This document shows, piece after piece, positions 1-5,394 of a stretch of 5,394 nucleotides of DNA; position 1 is the first letter of the stretch, and each line of letters opens with the position of its first letter. The stretch spans positions 126,244 to 131,637 of the forward strand of contig NVWJ01000002.1 in assembly GCA_002746235.1 (NCBI GenBank). Reading direction: 5' to 3'. Made by a program: the position numbers and the translations under genes. This DNA is from Planctomycetota bacterium. Lineage in GTDB: Bacteria > Planctomycetota > UBA1135. The notes below the pieces were generated by a model. The model saw only the letters and a list, made by a program, of their open reading frames with translations. It was not told the DNA's origin and searched no databases.

Positions 1-931
1 CGCGCGCCACCAGATTGCTGCGCTGTACATCGCGGGCATGGAATTCCACCATGCCAACACCTTGGATGCCCTGCAATCTCAGCATGGCGTCCTTCAAACC
101 ACTGCGTCCACGCGGCAAGTCGGTCTGACTGATGTCGCCGGTCACCACAGCGCGGGTACGCTCGCCTAAACGAGTCAGAAACATTTTCATTTGCCCCTTC
201 GATGCGTTTTGCGCTTCATCCAGAATGACAAAGGAGTCGTTCAAGGTTCGTCCGCGCATAAATGCGAGCGGCGCAACCTCGATCATGTCCATATCCTTCA
301 TGCGACGTGCGGCGGTAGGACTGAGGAGGTCATTCAATGCGTCGTAAAGCGGACGCAGATAAGGGTCGATCTTCTCTTGGAGGTCACCGGGCAAGAAACC
401 AAGGTGCTCGCCGGCTTCTACAGCTGGACGAGTGAGCACTAACCGCTTTACCGAGCCATCGCGTAAAGCGCGCACTGCGGCGGCCACCGCAAGGAAGGTT
501 TTTCCAGTACCGGCAGGGCCAGCGGAAAACACCAGTTCATTGTCATCGAGCAGATCGAGGTAGCGTTGCTGGGCAGGAGTACGCGCCGTGGGCAGACCAT
601 CGCCTTTGCGTTTATTCGTTCTCGCATCGAGCACGATGTCGCGCGAATTGGCGCCACGGCCGACAGCATCTTCGGCGAAGGTTGTGCCAAGCAGGGCATC
701 GGCAATTTGCGCAGGCTCGAAATCCTTGCCGCCGCGAATGGCTTCCAGTAAGTCCTCGACGCGGGCGGCCAAGAGTTTCACTTCATCGTCACCGCCCTGC
801 AAACGCAGATTTCCGCCGCGTGAACTGAAGCGCACGTTAAAGCGTCGCGACACTTGCTTGACGTGACGATCATGAGGGCCGAAAAGGATTTGCTCCTCTT
901 CGAGGGATAACAGCGGGATGCGGGTCTCCAA
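1..931 (-). CDS. phoH: PhoH family ATPase (partial, C-terminus off the window)
   Basis: PhoH-like proteins are cytoplasmic P-loop ATPases related to the helicase domain of superfamily 1 enzymes; they are linked to RNA metabolism and phosphate stress, but their exact substrate is poorly known. About 310 residues are visible. The N-terminal part (about 1-110) starts LETRIPLLSLEEEQILFGPH and resembles the small nucleic-acid-binding-like domain of the family. The ATPase domain follows: Walker A GPAGTGKT at residues 138-145, then LGFLPGDLQEK, Walker B-like LDEAQN with D238-E239, the TGD sensor at 264-266 and SQTDLPRGRSGL. The visible end (VEFHARDVQRSNLVAR) matches the family's C-terminal region, so probably only a few tens of residues are missing. 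No ATG is available between the in-frame stop at 977-979 and the conserved region. TTG at 929-931 is the best start; TTG at 965-967 is an alternative, with AGGA 3 nt upstream. It is last in the purA-uppS-cdsA run, 38 bp after cdsA. Family assignment is firm; function is not. Confidence 0.93.
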   Translation of the reverse strand, partial: METRIPLLSLEEEQILFGPHDRHVKQVSRRFNVRFSSRGGNLRLQGGDDEVKLLAARVEDLLEAIRGGKDFEPAQIADALLGTTFAEDAVGRGANSRDIVLDARTNKRKGDGLPTARTPAQQRYLDLLDDNELVFSAGPAGTGKTFLAVAAAVRALRDGSVKRLVLTRPAVEAGEHLGFLPGDLQEKIDPYLRPLYDALNDLLSPTAARRMKDMDMIEVAPLAFMRGRTLNDSFVILDEAQNASKGQMKMFLTRLGERTRAVVTGDISQTDLPRGRSGLKDAMLRLQGIQGVGMVEFHARDVQRSNLVAR

Positions 932-942
932 AATTCTTTGCG

Positions 943-962
943 GCGGAGCAAAAACGCTCCGC
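943..962 (-). repeat. GC-rich hairpin between cdsA and phoH
   Basis: A perfect 7-bp inverted repeat (arms GCGGAGC and GCTCCGC) encloses a 6-base loop that reads GTTTTT on the minus strand. It begins 7 nt after the cdsA stop codon and ends about 11 nt before the likely phoH start. The sequence after it on the minus strand (CGCAAAGAATTTTGG) lacks a proper T-tract, so it is not a convincing intrinsic terminator. It may be a weak attenuator, an mRNA stability element, or a structure affecting phoH initiation. The repeat is directly visible; its role is inference. Confidence 0.5.
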
Positions 963-969
963 AAGATTC

Positions 970-1797
970 CTAGGCACTATACACGGTTAATGCCAAGTAG
1001 CCATGCAGAGCCGGCGCGGCAATCAGAAAAGAATCGACCATGTCGAAACTCCCGCCGAAAGCTGGCACCGCGGTGGCGGAGTCTTTGGTTTTGCAACCGC
1101 GCTTCAACAGGCTCTCCGCGAGATCCCCAAATTGAGCGCCGAGATTGGTCACCAACACGGCGACGATCCAGGTTGAAGTGGCGAGCACGCCTTCAAAGGC
1201 CCAGGTCGCAACGATATACCCACCGAGTAAAGCCCCAAGCACCGATGCAATCGCACCTTCCCAGGATTTATTAGGGCTGACTGTCGGAATCAACTTGTGC
1301 TTGCCCATGGCACCGCCCACCAGATAGGCGGAACTATCCCCAGCCTTACACGCAACCACCAGCAACATAATCCATTCCCAGCCGAGGCCCGAAGGATCGA
1401 TTTGGCGGATCTGCATCATGGAACTCAGCAACAGTGGCACCACCATCCAACCGAGCAAAGTGCTGCCAATGCGCACCGGCGCCTGCTCCACCTGACGACT
1501 CAGGACTTCCATCACCAGGTAGCCCACCAACAAACCCACGATGAGTCCACCAACCGGCACCCAAGCGAACCAAGCATTGAGCAAGGTGATGGCACCAAAG
1601 ACCAAACCCACTCCTTGCCGCGACGGATGGCCGCTGTTTTTGAGCATGGTGTAGAACTCATTTTGCGCTCCTAAAGCCAACAGGCCGAGCACAATCATGG
1701 TCACACCGGGGAATACCGACTTATCGAGCAGAAACAAGCCGACGATGGCGGCCACCAAGAGGGTGCCAAAGCCGAGGCGCTGCTTGAGGTCCTTCAT
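970..1797 (-). CDS. cdsA: Phosphatidate cytidylyltransferase (CDP-diacylglycerol synthase)
   Basis: CdsA is an inner-membrane enzyme that joins CTP and phosphatidic acid to give CDP-diacylglycerol, the precursor of bacterial phospholipids. The 275-residue product is of normal length. It is highly hydrophobic, with roughly eight or nine membrane segments (about 9-25, 30-48, 63-79, 82-98, 110-127, 139-150, 184-200, 208-222, 255-271). Family motifs are clear: DSSAYLVGGAMGKHKL (154-169) followed by SPNKSWEG (174-181), matching the usual DTGAY..G...GKHKL..SPKKTWEG. GDLAESLLKR..KTKDS (224-240) then opens the C-terminal signature. The end of that signature reads PAFGGSFDMVDS (245-256), where E. coli-type enzymes have PGHGG.LDR.DS, so the His and Arg are absent while both Asp positions are kept. 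The ATG directly abuts the uppS stop (TAGATG), pointing to translational coupling. It fits cdsA best; the motif variant resembles an LGGVLDVLDS-like form I recall from some other phyla. Confidence 0.93.
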   Translation of the reverse strand: MKDLKQRLGFGTLLVAAIVGLFLLDKSVFPGVTMIVLGLLALGAQNEFYTMLKNSGHPSRQGVGLVFGAITLLNAWFAWVPVGGLIVGLLVGYLVMEVLSRQVEQAPVRIGSTLLGWMVVPLLLSSMMQIRQIDPSGLGWEWIMLLVVACKAGDSSAYLVGGAMGKHKLIPTVSPNKSWEGAIASVLGALLGGYIVATWAFEGVLATSTWIVAVLVTNLGAQFGDLAESLLKRGCKTKDSATAVPAFGGSFDMVDSFLIAAPALHGYLALTVYSA

Positions 1798-2571
1798 CTA
1801 GTTATTTTCAACCGCTGGATCGCGGTCAAGCACTTTACCGAAGCGTCGCACACGCGAATGATAATCGCGCAGGGCTAGGAGCAGATGTTCGCGGCGGAAG
1901 TCTGGCCACAGGACATCGGTGAAATGAAACTCCGAGTAGGAGGCTTGCCACAGAAGGAAGTTAGACAAGCGGATTTCACCGGCGCTGCGGATGATGAGAT
2001 CGGGATCCGGCATCGACGGATCGTAGAGAGAAGCGGCGATGGATTTGAGGTCGACATCGGCGGCCTTGGTGTTGCCGGACTCGACCTCTGCCAAGATCTT
2101 CTGCAAGCCATCGAGGATTTCCTGTCGTCCGCCGTAGGACAAGGCCAAACGCAAAGTCATGCGGTCGCCATCTTTGGTGGCTTCTTCGACATCGGCCAGG
2201 GCATCGGCCACTTTGGTGGGAAGGTCTTGCAACCGGCCCAAACCTTGGAGGCGAATGCGGTTCTTAATCAGGCCGTCCTTCTCTTTGGTGAGAAAGTTCG
2301 CCAAGAAACGCATAAGCCCTTCGACTTCCAACTTCGGGCGTTGCCAGTTCTCAACTGAAAAGGCATACAAGGTGAGGTGTTCAATCCCCCACTCTGCACT
2401 CGCTTCGACAGTATCTCGCACCGCCTCCACACCAGCTTCATGGCCGCGCAAACGCATTAAGCCAGTTCGCCGCGCCCAGCGCCCGTTGCCATCCATGATG
2501 ACGCCAACATGGCGGGGCACAGGGAAGTCGGGCTTCAACTCCAAACTAGGCGGGTGCGCCCGCAGGCTCAC
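1798..2571 (-). CDS. uppS: Undecaprenyl diphosphate synthase (cis-prenyltransferase)
   Basis: UppS condenses isopentenyl diphosphate onto farnesyl diphosphate in cis to make the C55 carrier lipid used for peptidoglycan and other envelope polymers; it acts in the cytosol at the membrane face. The 257-residue product carries the whole family pattern: HVGVIMDGNGRWA (21-33) with catalytic D27, N29 and R31, then RGHEAG with H44, FSVENW (71-76), and the C-terminal diphosphate-binding block R195-SAGE-I-R201-LSNFLLW with E214 and FTDVLWPDF. Numbering is one ahead of the E. coli enzyme. The start used is GTG at 2569-2571, inside the last codons of purA (26-bp overlap). TTG at 2542-2544, just after the purA stop, would still leave 12 residues before HVGV and cannot be excluded; neither has a good Shine-Dalgarno sequence. 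The stop abuts the cdsA start with no spacer. Assignment is secure; the exact start is not. Confidence 0.95.
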   Translation of the reverse strand: MSLRAHPPSLELKPDFPVPRHVGVIMDGNGRWARRTGLMRLRGHEAGVEAVRDTVEASAEWGIEHLTLYAFSVENWQRPKLEVEGLMRFLANFLTKEKDGLIKNRIRLQGLGRLQDLPTKVADALADVEEATKDGDRMTLRLALSYGGRQEILDGLQKILAEVESGNTKAADVDLKSIAASLYDPSMPDPDLIIRSAGEIRLSNFLLWQASYSEFHFTDVLWPDFRREHLLLALRDYHSRVRRFGKVLDRDPAVENN

Positions 2572-3844
2572 ACTCGAACAACTGATCGCGCCCCGGCCCT
2601 ACCGACAAAGTGGTAATCGTGGTTTGCATTTGTTCTTCCAAGAACGCGACATAGGCACGGCAAGTTTCTGGAAGTTCCTCCAAGCTGCGCGCGGCAGTGA
2701 TGTCTTCCGACCAGCCAGGCATGCTTTGGTAAACCGGAGTGATCTTGCTTAAGCAGCTCAAGTCGCCCGGGAATTCAGTAGTTTCGGTACCATCTTCAAA
2801 ACGGTACGCAACACAAACCGCAAGTTCTTCAAACCCACTGAGCACATCTAAGTTGGTTAGGAAAACGCCATCCAATCCGTTGAGCGAACAGGCGTAACGC
2901 GCTTGCACGGCATCGAACCAGCCACAACGACGCGGACGTCCGGTGGTGGCGCCGTATTCATTGCCTTGGTCGCGCAGTTGCTGACCGACGGCATTGTCAA
3001 GTTCACTTGGGAAAGGTCCAGAACCGACGCGGGTGCAATAAGCCTTGCTTACCGCTAGTGCGCGATCGATGCGGTTCGGTGGAAATCCAGCTCCACCGGA
3101 AACTCCAGCAAGGCCGGTCCATGACGAAGTCACAAAGGGATAAGTGCCGGCATCTAAGTCCAACATTAATCCTTGCGCACCTTCAAACAAAATACGTTTG
3201 CCGTCGGCGTGGGCTTTGCGCACCATGGCGCCGCCATCGACCACCAAAGGACGTAAACGTTCGACTTGCGCCAAGGTTTTCTCAAGCAAACCCTCTTGGT
3301 TTTCAGGCTCCACGCCGTACACCTTGCGCATGAAGTTGTTCTTCTCCTGCATGGCGTTGGCGAGTAACTCGGCAAAGGTTTCGGCGTTCAGGGCATCGGC
3401 CAAACGAATGCCAGTGCGTGAAACTTTATCGGAATAAGCCGGGCCAATGCCGCGACCGGTAGTGCCGATCTTGGCTTTACCGCGACCGCTTTCAGCCAGC
3501 CCATCGAGCTGACAGTGATACGGAAAAATCAAATGCACACGCCCGTCGATGAACAAGCGTTCCGAAACCGGCACGCCACGCTCTTCGAGGCCATCGATCT
3601 CTTCGATCAGTGCATCTAAGTTCACCACCACGCCGCGGCCGATGATGTTCTGCTTGCCTTCATGCAAAATACCGCCAGGGATCAAGTGCAGAACGTATTT
3701 CTCGCTCCCCACGTGAACCGTATGGCCGGCATTATTGCCACCAGCAAAACGGACAATCATGTCCGCCTCGGCGGACAAGCTGTCGATGATTTTTCCTTTT
3801 CCTTCGTCTCCCCATTGGAGACCGATGACTGCAGTAGAGGGCAT
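2546..3844 (-). CDS. purA: Adenylosuccinate synthetase
   Basis: PurA couples GTP hydrolysis to the condensation of IMP and aspartate into adenylosuccinate, the first committed step to AMP, in the cytoplasm. The 432-residue length equals that of the E. coli enzyme and the numbering lines up. The P-loop WGDEGKGK (11-18) contains the general base D13. N38 and the catalytic H41 lie in GGNNAGHT. IGTTGRGIGPAY (126-137) includes T129, followed by R143. FEGAQG (220-225) contains Q224, VTSS follows with T239, RVGSGPFP occupies 272-279, and ATTGRPRRCGW (299-309) carries R303. NLDVLSGFEE and the C-terminal SVGPGR complete the family pattern. The segment SSWTGLAGVSGGAGFPP (240-256) departs from the usual SSNTTAGG; the Trp sits at 242. 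ATG at 3842-3844 gives the expected N-terminus, but its upstream leader is pyrimidine-rich with no Shine-Dalgarno sequence. It heads the minus-strand run and overlaps uppS by 26 bp. Confidence 0.97.
   Translation of the reverse strand: MPSTAVIGLQWGDEGKGKIIDSLSAEADMIVRFAGGNNAGHTVHVGSEKYVLHLIPGGILHEGKQNIIGRGVVVNLDALIEEIDGLEERGVPVSERLFIDGRVHLIFPYHCQLDGLAESGRGKAKIGTTGRGIGPAYSDKVSRTGIRLADALNAETFAELLANAMQEKNNFMRKVYGVEPENQEGLLEKTLAQVERLRPLVVDGGAMVRKAHADGKRILFEGAQGLMLDLDAGTYPFVTSSWTGLAGVSGGAGFPPNRIDRALAVSKAYCTRVGSGPFPSELDNAVGQQLRDQGNEYGATTGRPRRCGWFDAVQARYACSLNGLDGVFLTNLDVLSGFEELAVCVAYRFEDGTETTEFPGDLSCLSKITPVYQSMPGWSEDITAARSLEELPETCRAYVAFLEEQMQTTITTLSVGPGRDQLFECEPAGAPA
2550..2563 (-). repeat. Small hairpin in the purA/uppS overlap
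   Basis: On the minus strand GCGGG-CGCA-CCCGC forms a 5-bp all-GC stem with a 4-base loop. It starts about 6 nt downstream of the uppS GTG and ends just before the purA TAG. A ribosome finishing purA would melt it, which suits coupled translation of uppS. The inverted repeat is visible; function is inference, and a repeat this short can arise by chance in GC-rich coding DNA. Confidence 0.3.
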
Positions 3845-3877
3845 TGGTCGGGCGGTTTGTGGCCAGTGGAAGGAGAG

Positions 3878-3905
3878 ATTGTCCCCTCACCGCGCAAGAT
3901 GGCAA
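3878..3905 (-). promoter_or_regulatory. Possible sigma70-type promoter for the purA run
   Basis: On the minus strand TTGCCA (3900-3905) resembles a -35 box with five of six consensus bases. GACAAT (3878-3883) resembles a -10 box with four of six, and the spacer is 16 bp. Transcription would start roughly 30 nt before the purA ATG, within the only intergenic region upstream of the minus-strand run. The placement makes sense, but the -10 match is modest and such matches occur by chance. No operator or riboswitch-like fold was seen between this site and purA. Confidence 0.35.
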
Positions 3906-3933
3906 GAGAAGAGTGTAAATCCCGAAAAATCTT

Positions 3934-4608
3934 TTGCTCAGCTGCTACCTTGAGAAGGTGTCCCCCGGCGCGCCCTCACCCCAGACCTATTCCGAGCTCC
4001 CCTATCAAGAGCTTTGGCGCAGACAGATTCTGCGCTGGCTGGCACGTTTGCCTCATGGTCCCCGACTGGGCTCTCCCGAATCCATCCTCGAGGCGGTCCA
4101 AGGCTCCCTGTGGCTCGATTGCCAGGGGTTAGCCTTGGACGATGCCGTGGCCACACGCATCCTGCGTAGGACCCTCTATCGCGAATACGAGGTTGCCTGG
4201 AAGCACTCCACCTTGCCACTCGCAGATCGCTTGGGGCAACTTTCTGCACCCGATCCTCCCGCACTGGAACTCCCGCCGCATTTACACGACCTCGCCGATG
4301 CCTACCTGCTCGGCCTCGGTTCCGCGGGTTCTCTACGGCGTGCCATGGCCTATTTTGGCTCTCGACGTAAAGTCCGTTGCCTGAATACGCTCTTGCTCGA
4401 CGTCCTCACCGATGGCGCACCGCTGCAAGACCTAAAACGCCGCACAGCCAGACTTTTTGCCGCCGCCGCACGGGATGGCATCACCCCGGCGCATGCTCGA
4501 GAAGCACGTTATCTGCGCCGGGCACTACGCATGTTGGAACCGAGCCACAAGGTTTGTCTGATGCAGGATTCGCTGAAGGGAATCCTGCCCGAATCCAAAC
4601 TTCCTTAG
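3934..4608 (+). CDS. Hypothetical protein, helical and basic, family not recognised
   Basis: I do not recognise this 224-residue protein. It is rich in Leu, Ala and Arg and looks soluble and largely alpha-helical, with no signal peptide, membrane segment or metal-binding Cys/His cluster. Visible stretches include ELWRRQILRWLARLP (26-40), a middle part VATRILRRTLYREYEVAWK (72-90), a proline-rich break (SAPDPPALELPPHLHD, 104-119), ADAYLLGLGSAGSLRRAMAYF (121-141) and a basic C-terminal helix region (LKRRTARLFAAAARDG and REARYLRRALRMLEP, 167-203). No catalytic motif is evident. Initiation is uncertain: TTG at 3934 is the first start after the in-frame TAA at 3916-3918, and GTG at 3958 would give 216 residues; neither has a properly spaced ribosome-binding site. 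The gene is real rather than a shadow because the opposite strand has no family match here, and the frame exactly fills the gap between purA and the GspK-like gene. It is divergent from purA and ends tail-to-tail with the GspK-like gene. Confidence 0.72.
   Translation: MLSCYLEKVSPGAPSPQTYSELPYQELWRRQILRWLARLPHGPRLGSPESILEAVQGSLWLDCQGLALDDAVATRILRRTLYREYEVAWKHSTLPLADRLGQLSAPDPPALELPPHLHDLADAYLLGLGSAGSLRRAMAYFGSRRKVRCLNTLLLDVLTDGAPLQDLKRRTARLFAAAARDGITPAHAREARYLRRALRMLEPSHKVCLMQDSLKGILPESKLP
4563..4588. repeat. 9-bp perfect hairpin at the end of the hypothetical gene, with an alternative arm
   Basis: GCAGGATTC (4563-4571) and GAATCCTGC (4580-4588) are perfect reverse complements around an 8-base loop. 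A second copy of the right-hand element, CGAATCC (4590-4596), can instead pair with GGATTCG (4566-4572), so two exclusive stems are possible. The repeat lies inside the last codons of the plus-strand gene, 18 bp before the convergent stop codons. No T-rich tail follows on either strand, so a standard intrinsic terminator is not supported, but a stem here could slow polymerases arriving from both sides. Confidence 0.5.
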
Positions 4609-5394
4609 CGGTATTGCGGCGCCCGGAAAGGCGGCAAGTCGCGTTGGAAATCAGGAATCCGCCAACGGGTGTAGGGAACCTCGTGCCAAGGCTCCAGATA
4701 AATCAGCTTCACGCCATCCTGAGTGGTCCGACGCCAAATTACCGCCTTCATACGCAGTGATTTTCCAGGAGCCTCCTGATAACGACGCGAGGGCTCCCAC
4801 TCTGGATCCAACTTACGGTTGGCGATCACGTAGACACTGAAGATGTCGGACTGCACACCAAGCAGCGCTTGGATTTCAGCTTGGGTTTCTTCCTGCAGCT
4901 CATCGGCAGCGAAGCCTTCTACTTCGGTAACTTGCTCAAGAGTGCGGAAGAACTGTCTTGGCTCCGGCTCATATTCGCCATAAATCGATTCTCGTAGCTC
5001 ACGATCGTCGGGCTCTTCATCGACACCGTCACGCTCTTCGAGCGCATCTTCATCGACCTCATTGCGGTATTCCAAAAGTGCGGTCACTTTAACCGGCGTG
5101 AGTTCCACGGTTGGAAACATGCCTTCGAGGACCGCACGTGGTGCAGTATTGATATTGATGAGGGTCCCAATCGGTGGGTTGCCCTCTAGCACGCCTTCCA
5201 TTCCGCCATCACCTTGCACATCGCGGTCACCGTCTAGGCCCGTGCCGACGGAATCGTCGCCAGATAAGCCACTGGGGTCTTCCTCTCCGGCAAATCCAGT
5301 GTCGGCGCCAGAGCTAGCATCACCCGAGCCGGCACCGGAACTATCGGCATCCAGGGAATTGGCACCGGCGGCCTCAAACTCAGGAAGCGTCCAA
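4605..5394 (-). CDS. GspK-like type II secretion minor pseudopilin (partial, N-terminus off the window)
   Basis: GspK-family proteins are minor pseudopilins that sit at the tip of the type II secretion pseudopilus in the periplasm. The visible 262 residues are the C-terminal part; the frame is open to the right edge, so the Val codon at 5217-5219 is internal. The order is: WTLPEFEA, then a low-complexity Gly/Ser/Asp/Ala stretch (about 8-67), a helix-hairpin-helix-like LININTAPRAVL (78-89) followed by LTPVKVTALLEYRN (98-111), a very acidic insert (112-144), FFRTLEQVTEVEGF (148-161, matching the 'PF.SLEEL..V.G' part of GspK) and SDIFSVYVIANRK (182-194), a strand typical of the pilin fold. A Trp/Arg-rich tail ends in FRAPQYR. 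The INTAP motif plus the FxSLE and S.xFxV strands support GspK. The low similarity and odd inserts mean a related ComEA/GspK-type helix-hairpin-helix protein is possible. Its stop codon overlaps that of the plus-strand gene. Confidence 0.62.
   Translation of the reverse strand, partial: WTLPEFEAAGANSLDADSSGAGSGDASSGADTGFAGEEDPSGLSGDDSVGTGLDGDRDVQGDGGMEGVLEGNPPIGTLININTAPRAVLEGMFPTVELTPVKVTALLEYRNEVDEDALEERDGVDEEPDDRELRESIYGEYEPEPRQFFRTLEQVTEVEGFAADELQEETQAEIQALLGVQSDIFSVYVIANRKLDPEWEPSRRYQEAPGKSLRMKAVIWRRTTQDGVKLIYLEPWHEVPYTRWRIPDFQRDLPPFRAPQYR

Noticed and set aside
1885..2358. Plus-strand open frame of 157 codons antisense to uppS
   Set aside because: It lies entirely inside uppS, whose protein matches its family end to end; the plus-strand translation shows no recognisable motif and is a codon-bias shadow.
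2159..2752. Plus-strand open frame of 197 codons antisense to uppS and purA
   Set aside because: It runs opposite two well-supported genes; its Arg/Ser/Pro-rich composition is typical of an antisense frame in GC-rich DNA.
3845..3933. Promoter for the plus-strand gene in the divergent region
   Set aside because: TGTAAA at 3914-3919 resembles a -10 box, but no acceptable -35 box sits at the right distance.
3947..3959. Small palindrome ACCTT-GAG-AAGGT near the start of the plus-strand gene as an operator
   Set aside because: Arms of only 5 bp are expected by chance, and it would lie inside the coding region if the TTG start is right.
3662..4132. Plus-strand open frame of 156 codons crossing the purA start and the intergenic region
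   Set aside because: It overlaps the conserved P-loop end of purA and then the start of the plus-strand gene in another frame; its composition is irregular and no family is evident.
4605..5219. Complete 204-residue gene starting with GTG at 5219
   Set aside because: The frame stays open to the right edge and the upstream residues continue the same Gly/Asp-rich stretch, so this GTG is an internal Val codon.

Overview
The window looks like ordinary chromosomal DNA from a Gram-negative-type bacterium of moderately high GC. It carries housekeeping genes plus one type II secretion/pilus-type gene. The PurA, CdsA and GspK-like proteins have sequence habits that remind me of the Verrucomicrobiota/Planctomycetota side of the tree, perhaps Opitutales. 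That placement is an impression from protein motifs, not a search result. I see no tRNA, rRNA, CRISPR array, insertion sequence, integrase or phage gene.

Layout. Bases 1-3844 hold a tight minus-strand gene run, read right to left: purA (adenylosuccinate synthetase), uppS (undecaprenyl diphosphate synthase), cdsA (phosphatidate cytidylyltransferase) and a PhoH-family ATPase that runs off the left edge. purA and uppS overlap by 26 bp. The uppS stop is followed directly by the cdsA ATG, and cdsA and phoH are separated by about 38 bp holding a GC-rich hairpin. This is most likely one transcript, and a possible sigma70-type promoter sits just upstream of purA. Bases 3845-3933 are a short divergent intergenic region. 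A plus-strand gene for an unrecognised 224-residue helical, basic protein follows (3934-4608). Its stop codon overlaps by 4 bp the stop codon of a minus-strand GspK-like gene (4605-5394), which enters from the right edge.

How the genes fit together. UppS makes the C55 lipid carrier for peptidoglycan and other envelope polymers. CdsA makes CDP-diacylglycerol, the precursor of bacterial phospholipids. Pairing them is common, although dxr and rseP, which often follow, are replaced here by phoH. PurA commits IMP to AMP synthesis and heads the run, so purine and envelope-lipid synthesis may share expression. The GspK-like protein belongs to a separate transcript and would be a minor pseudopilin of a type II secretion-like machine.

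No clear new biological system is visible. The items most worth a second look are the unrecognised plus-strand gene and the strong hairpin at its 3' end, the altered CdsA signature, the long Gly/Ser/Asp/Ala and acidic inserts in the GspK-like protein, and the general absence of Shine-Dalgarno sequences at the gene starts.
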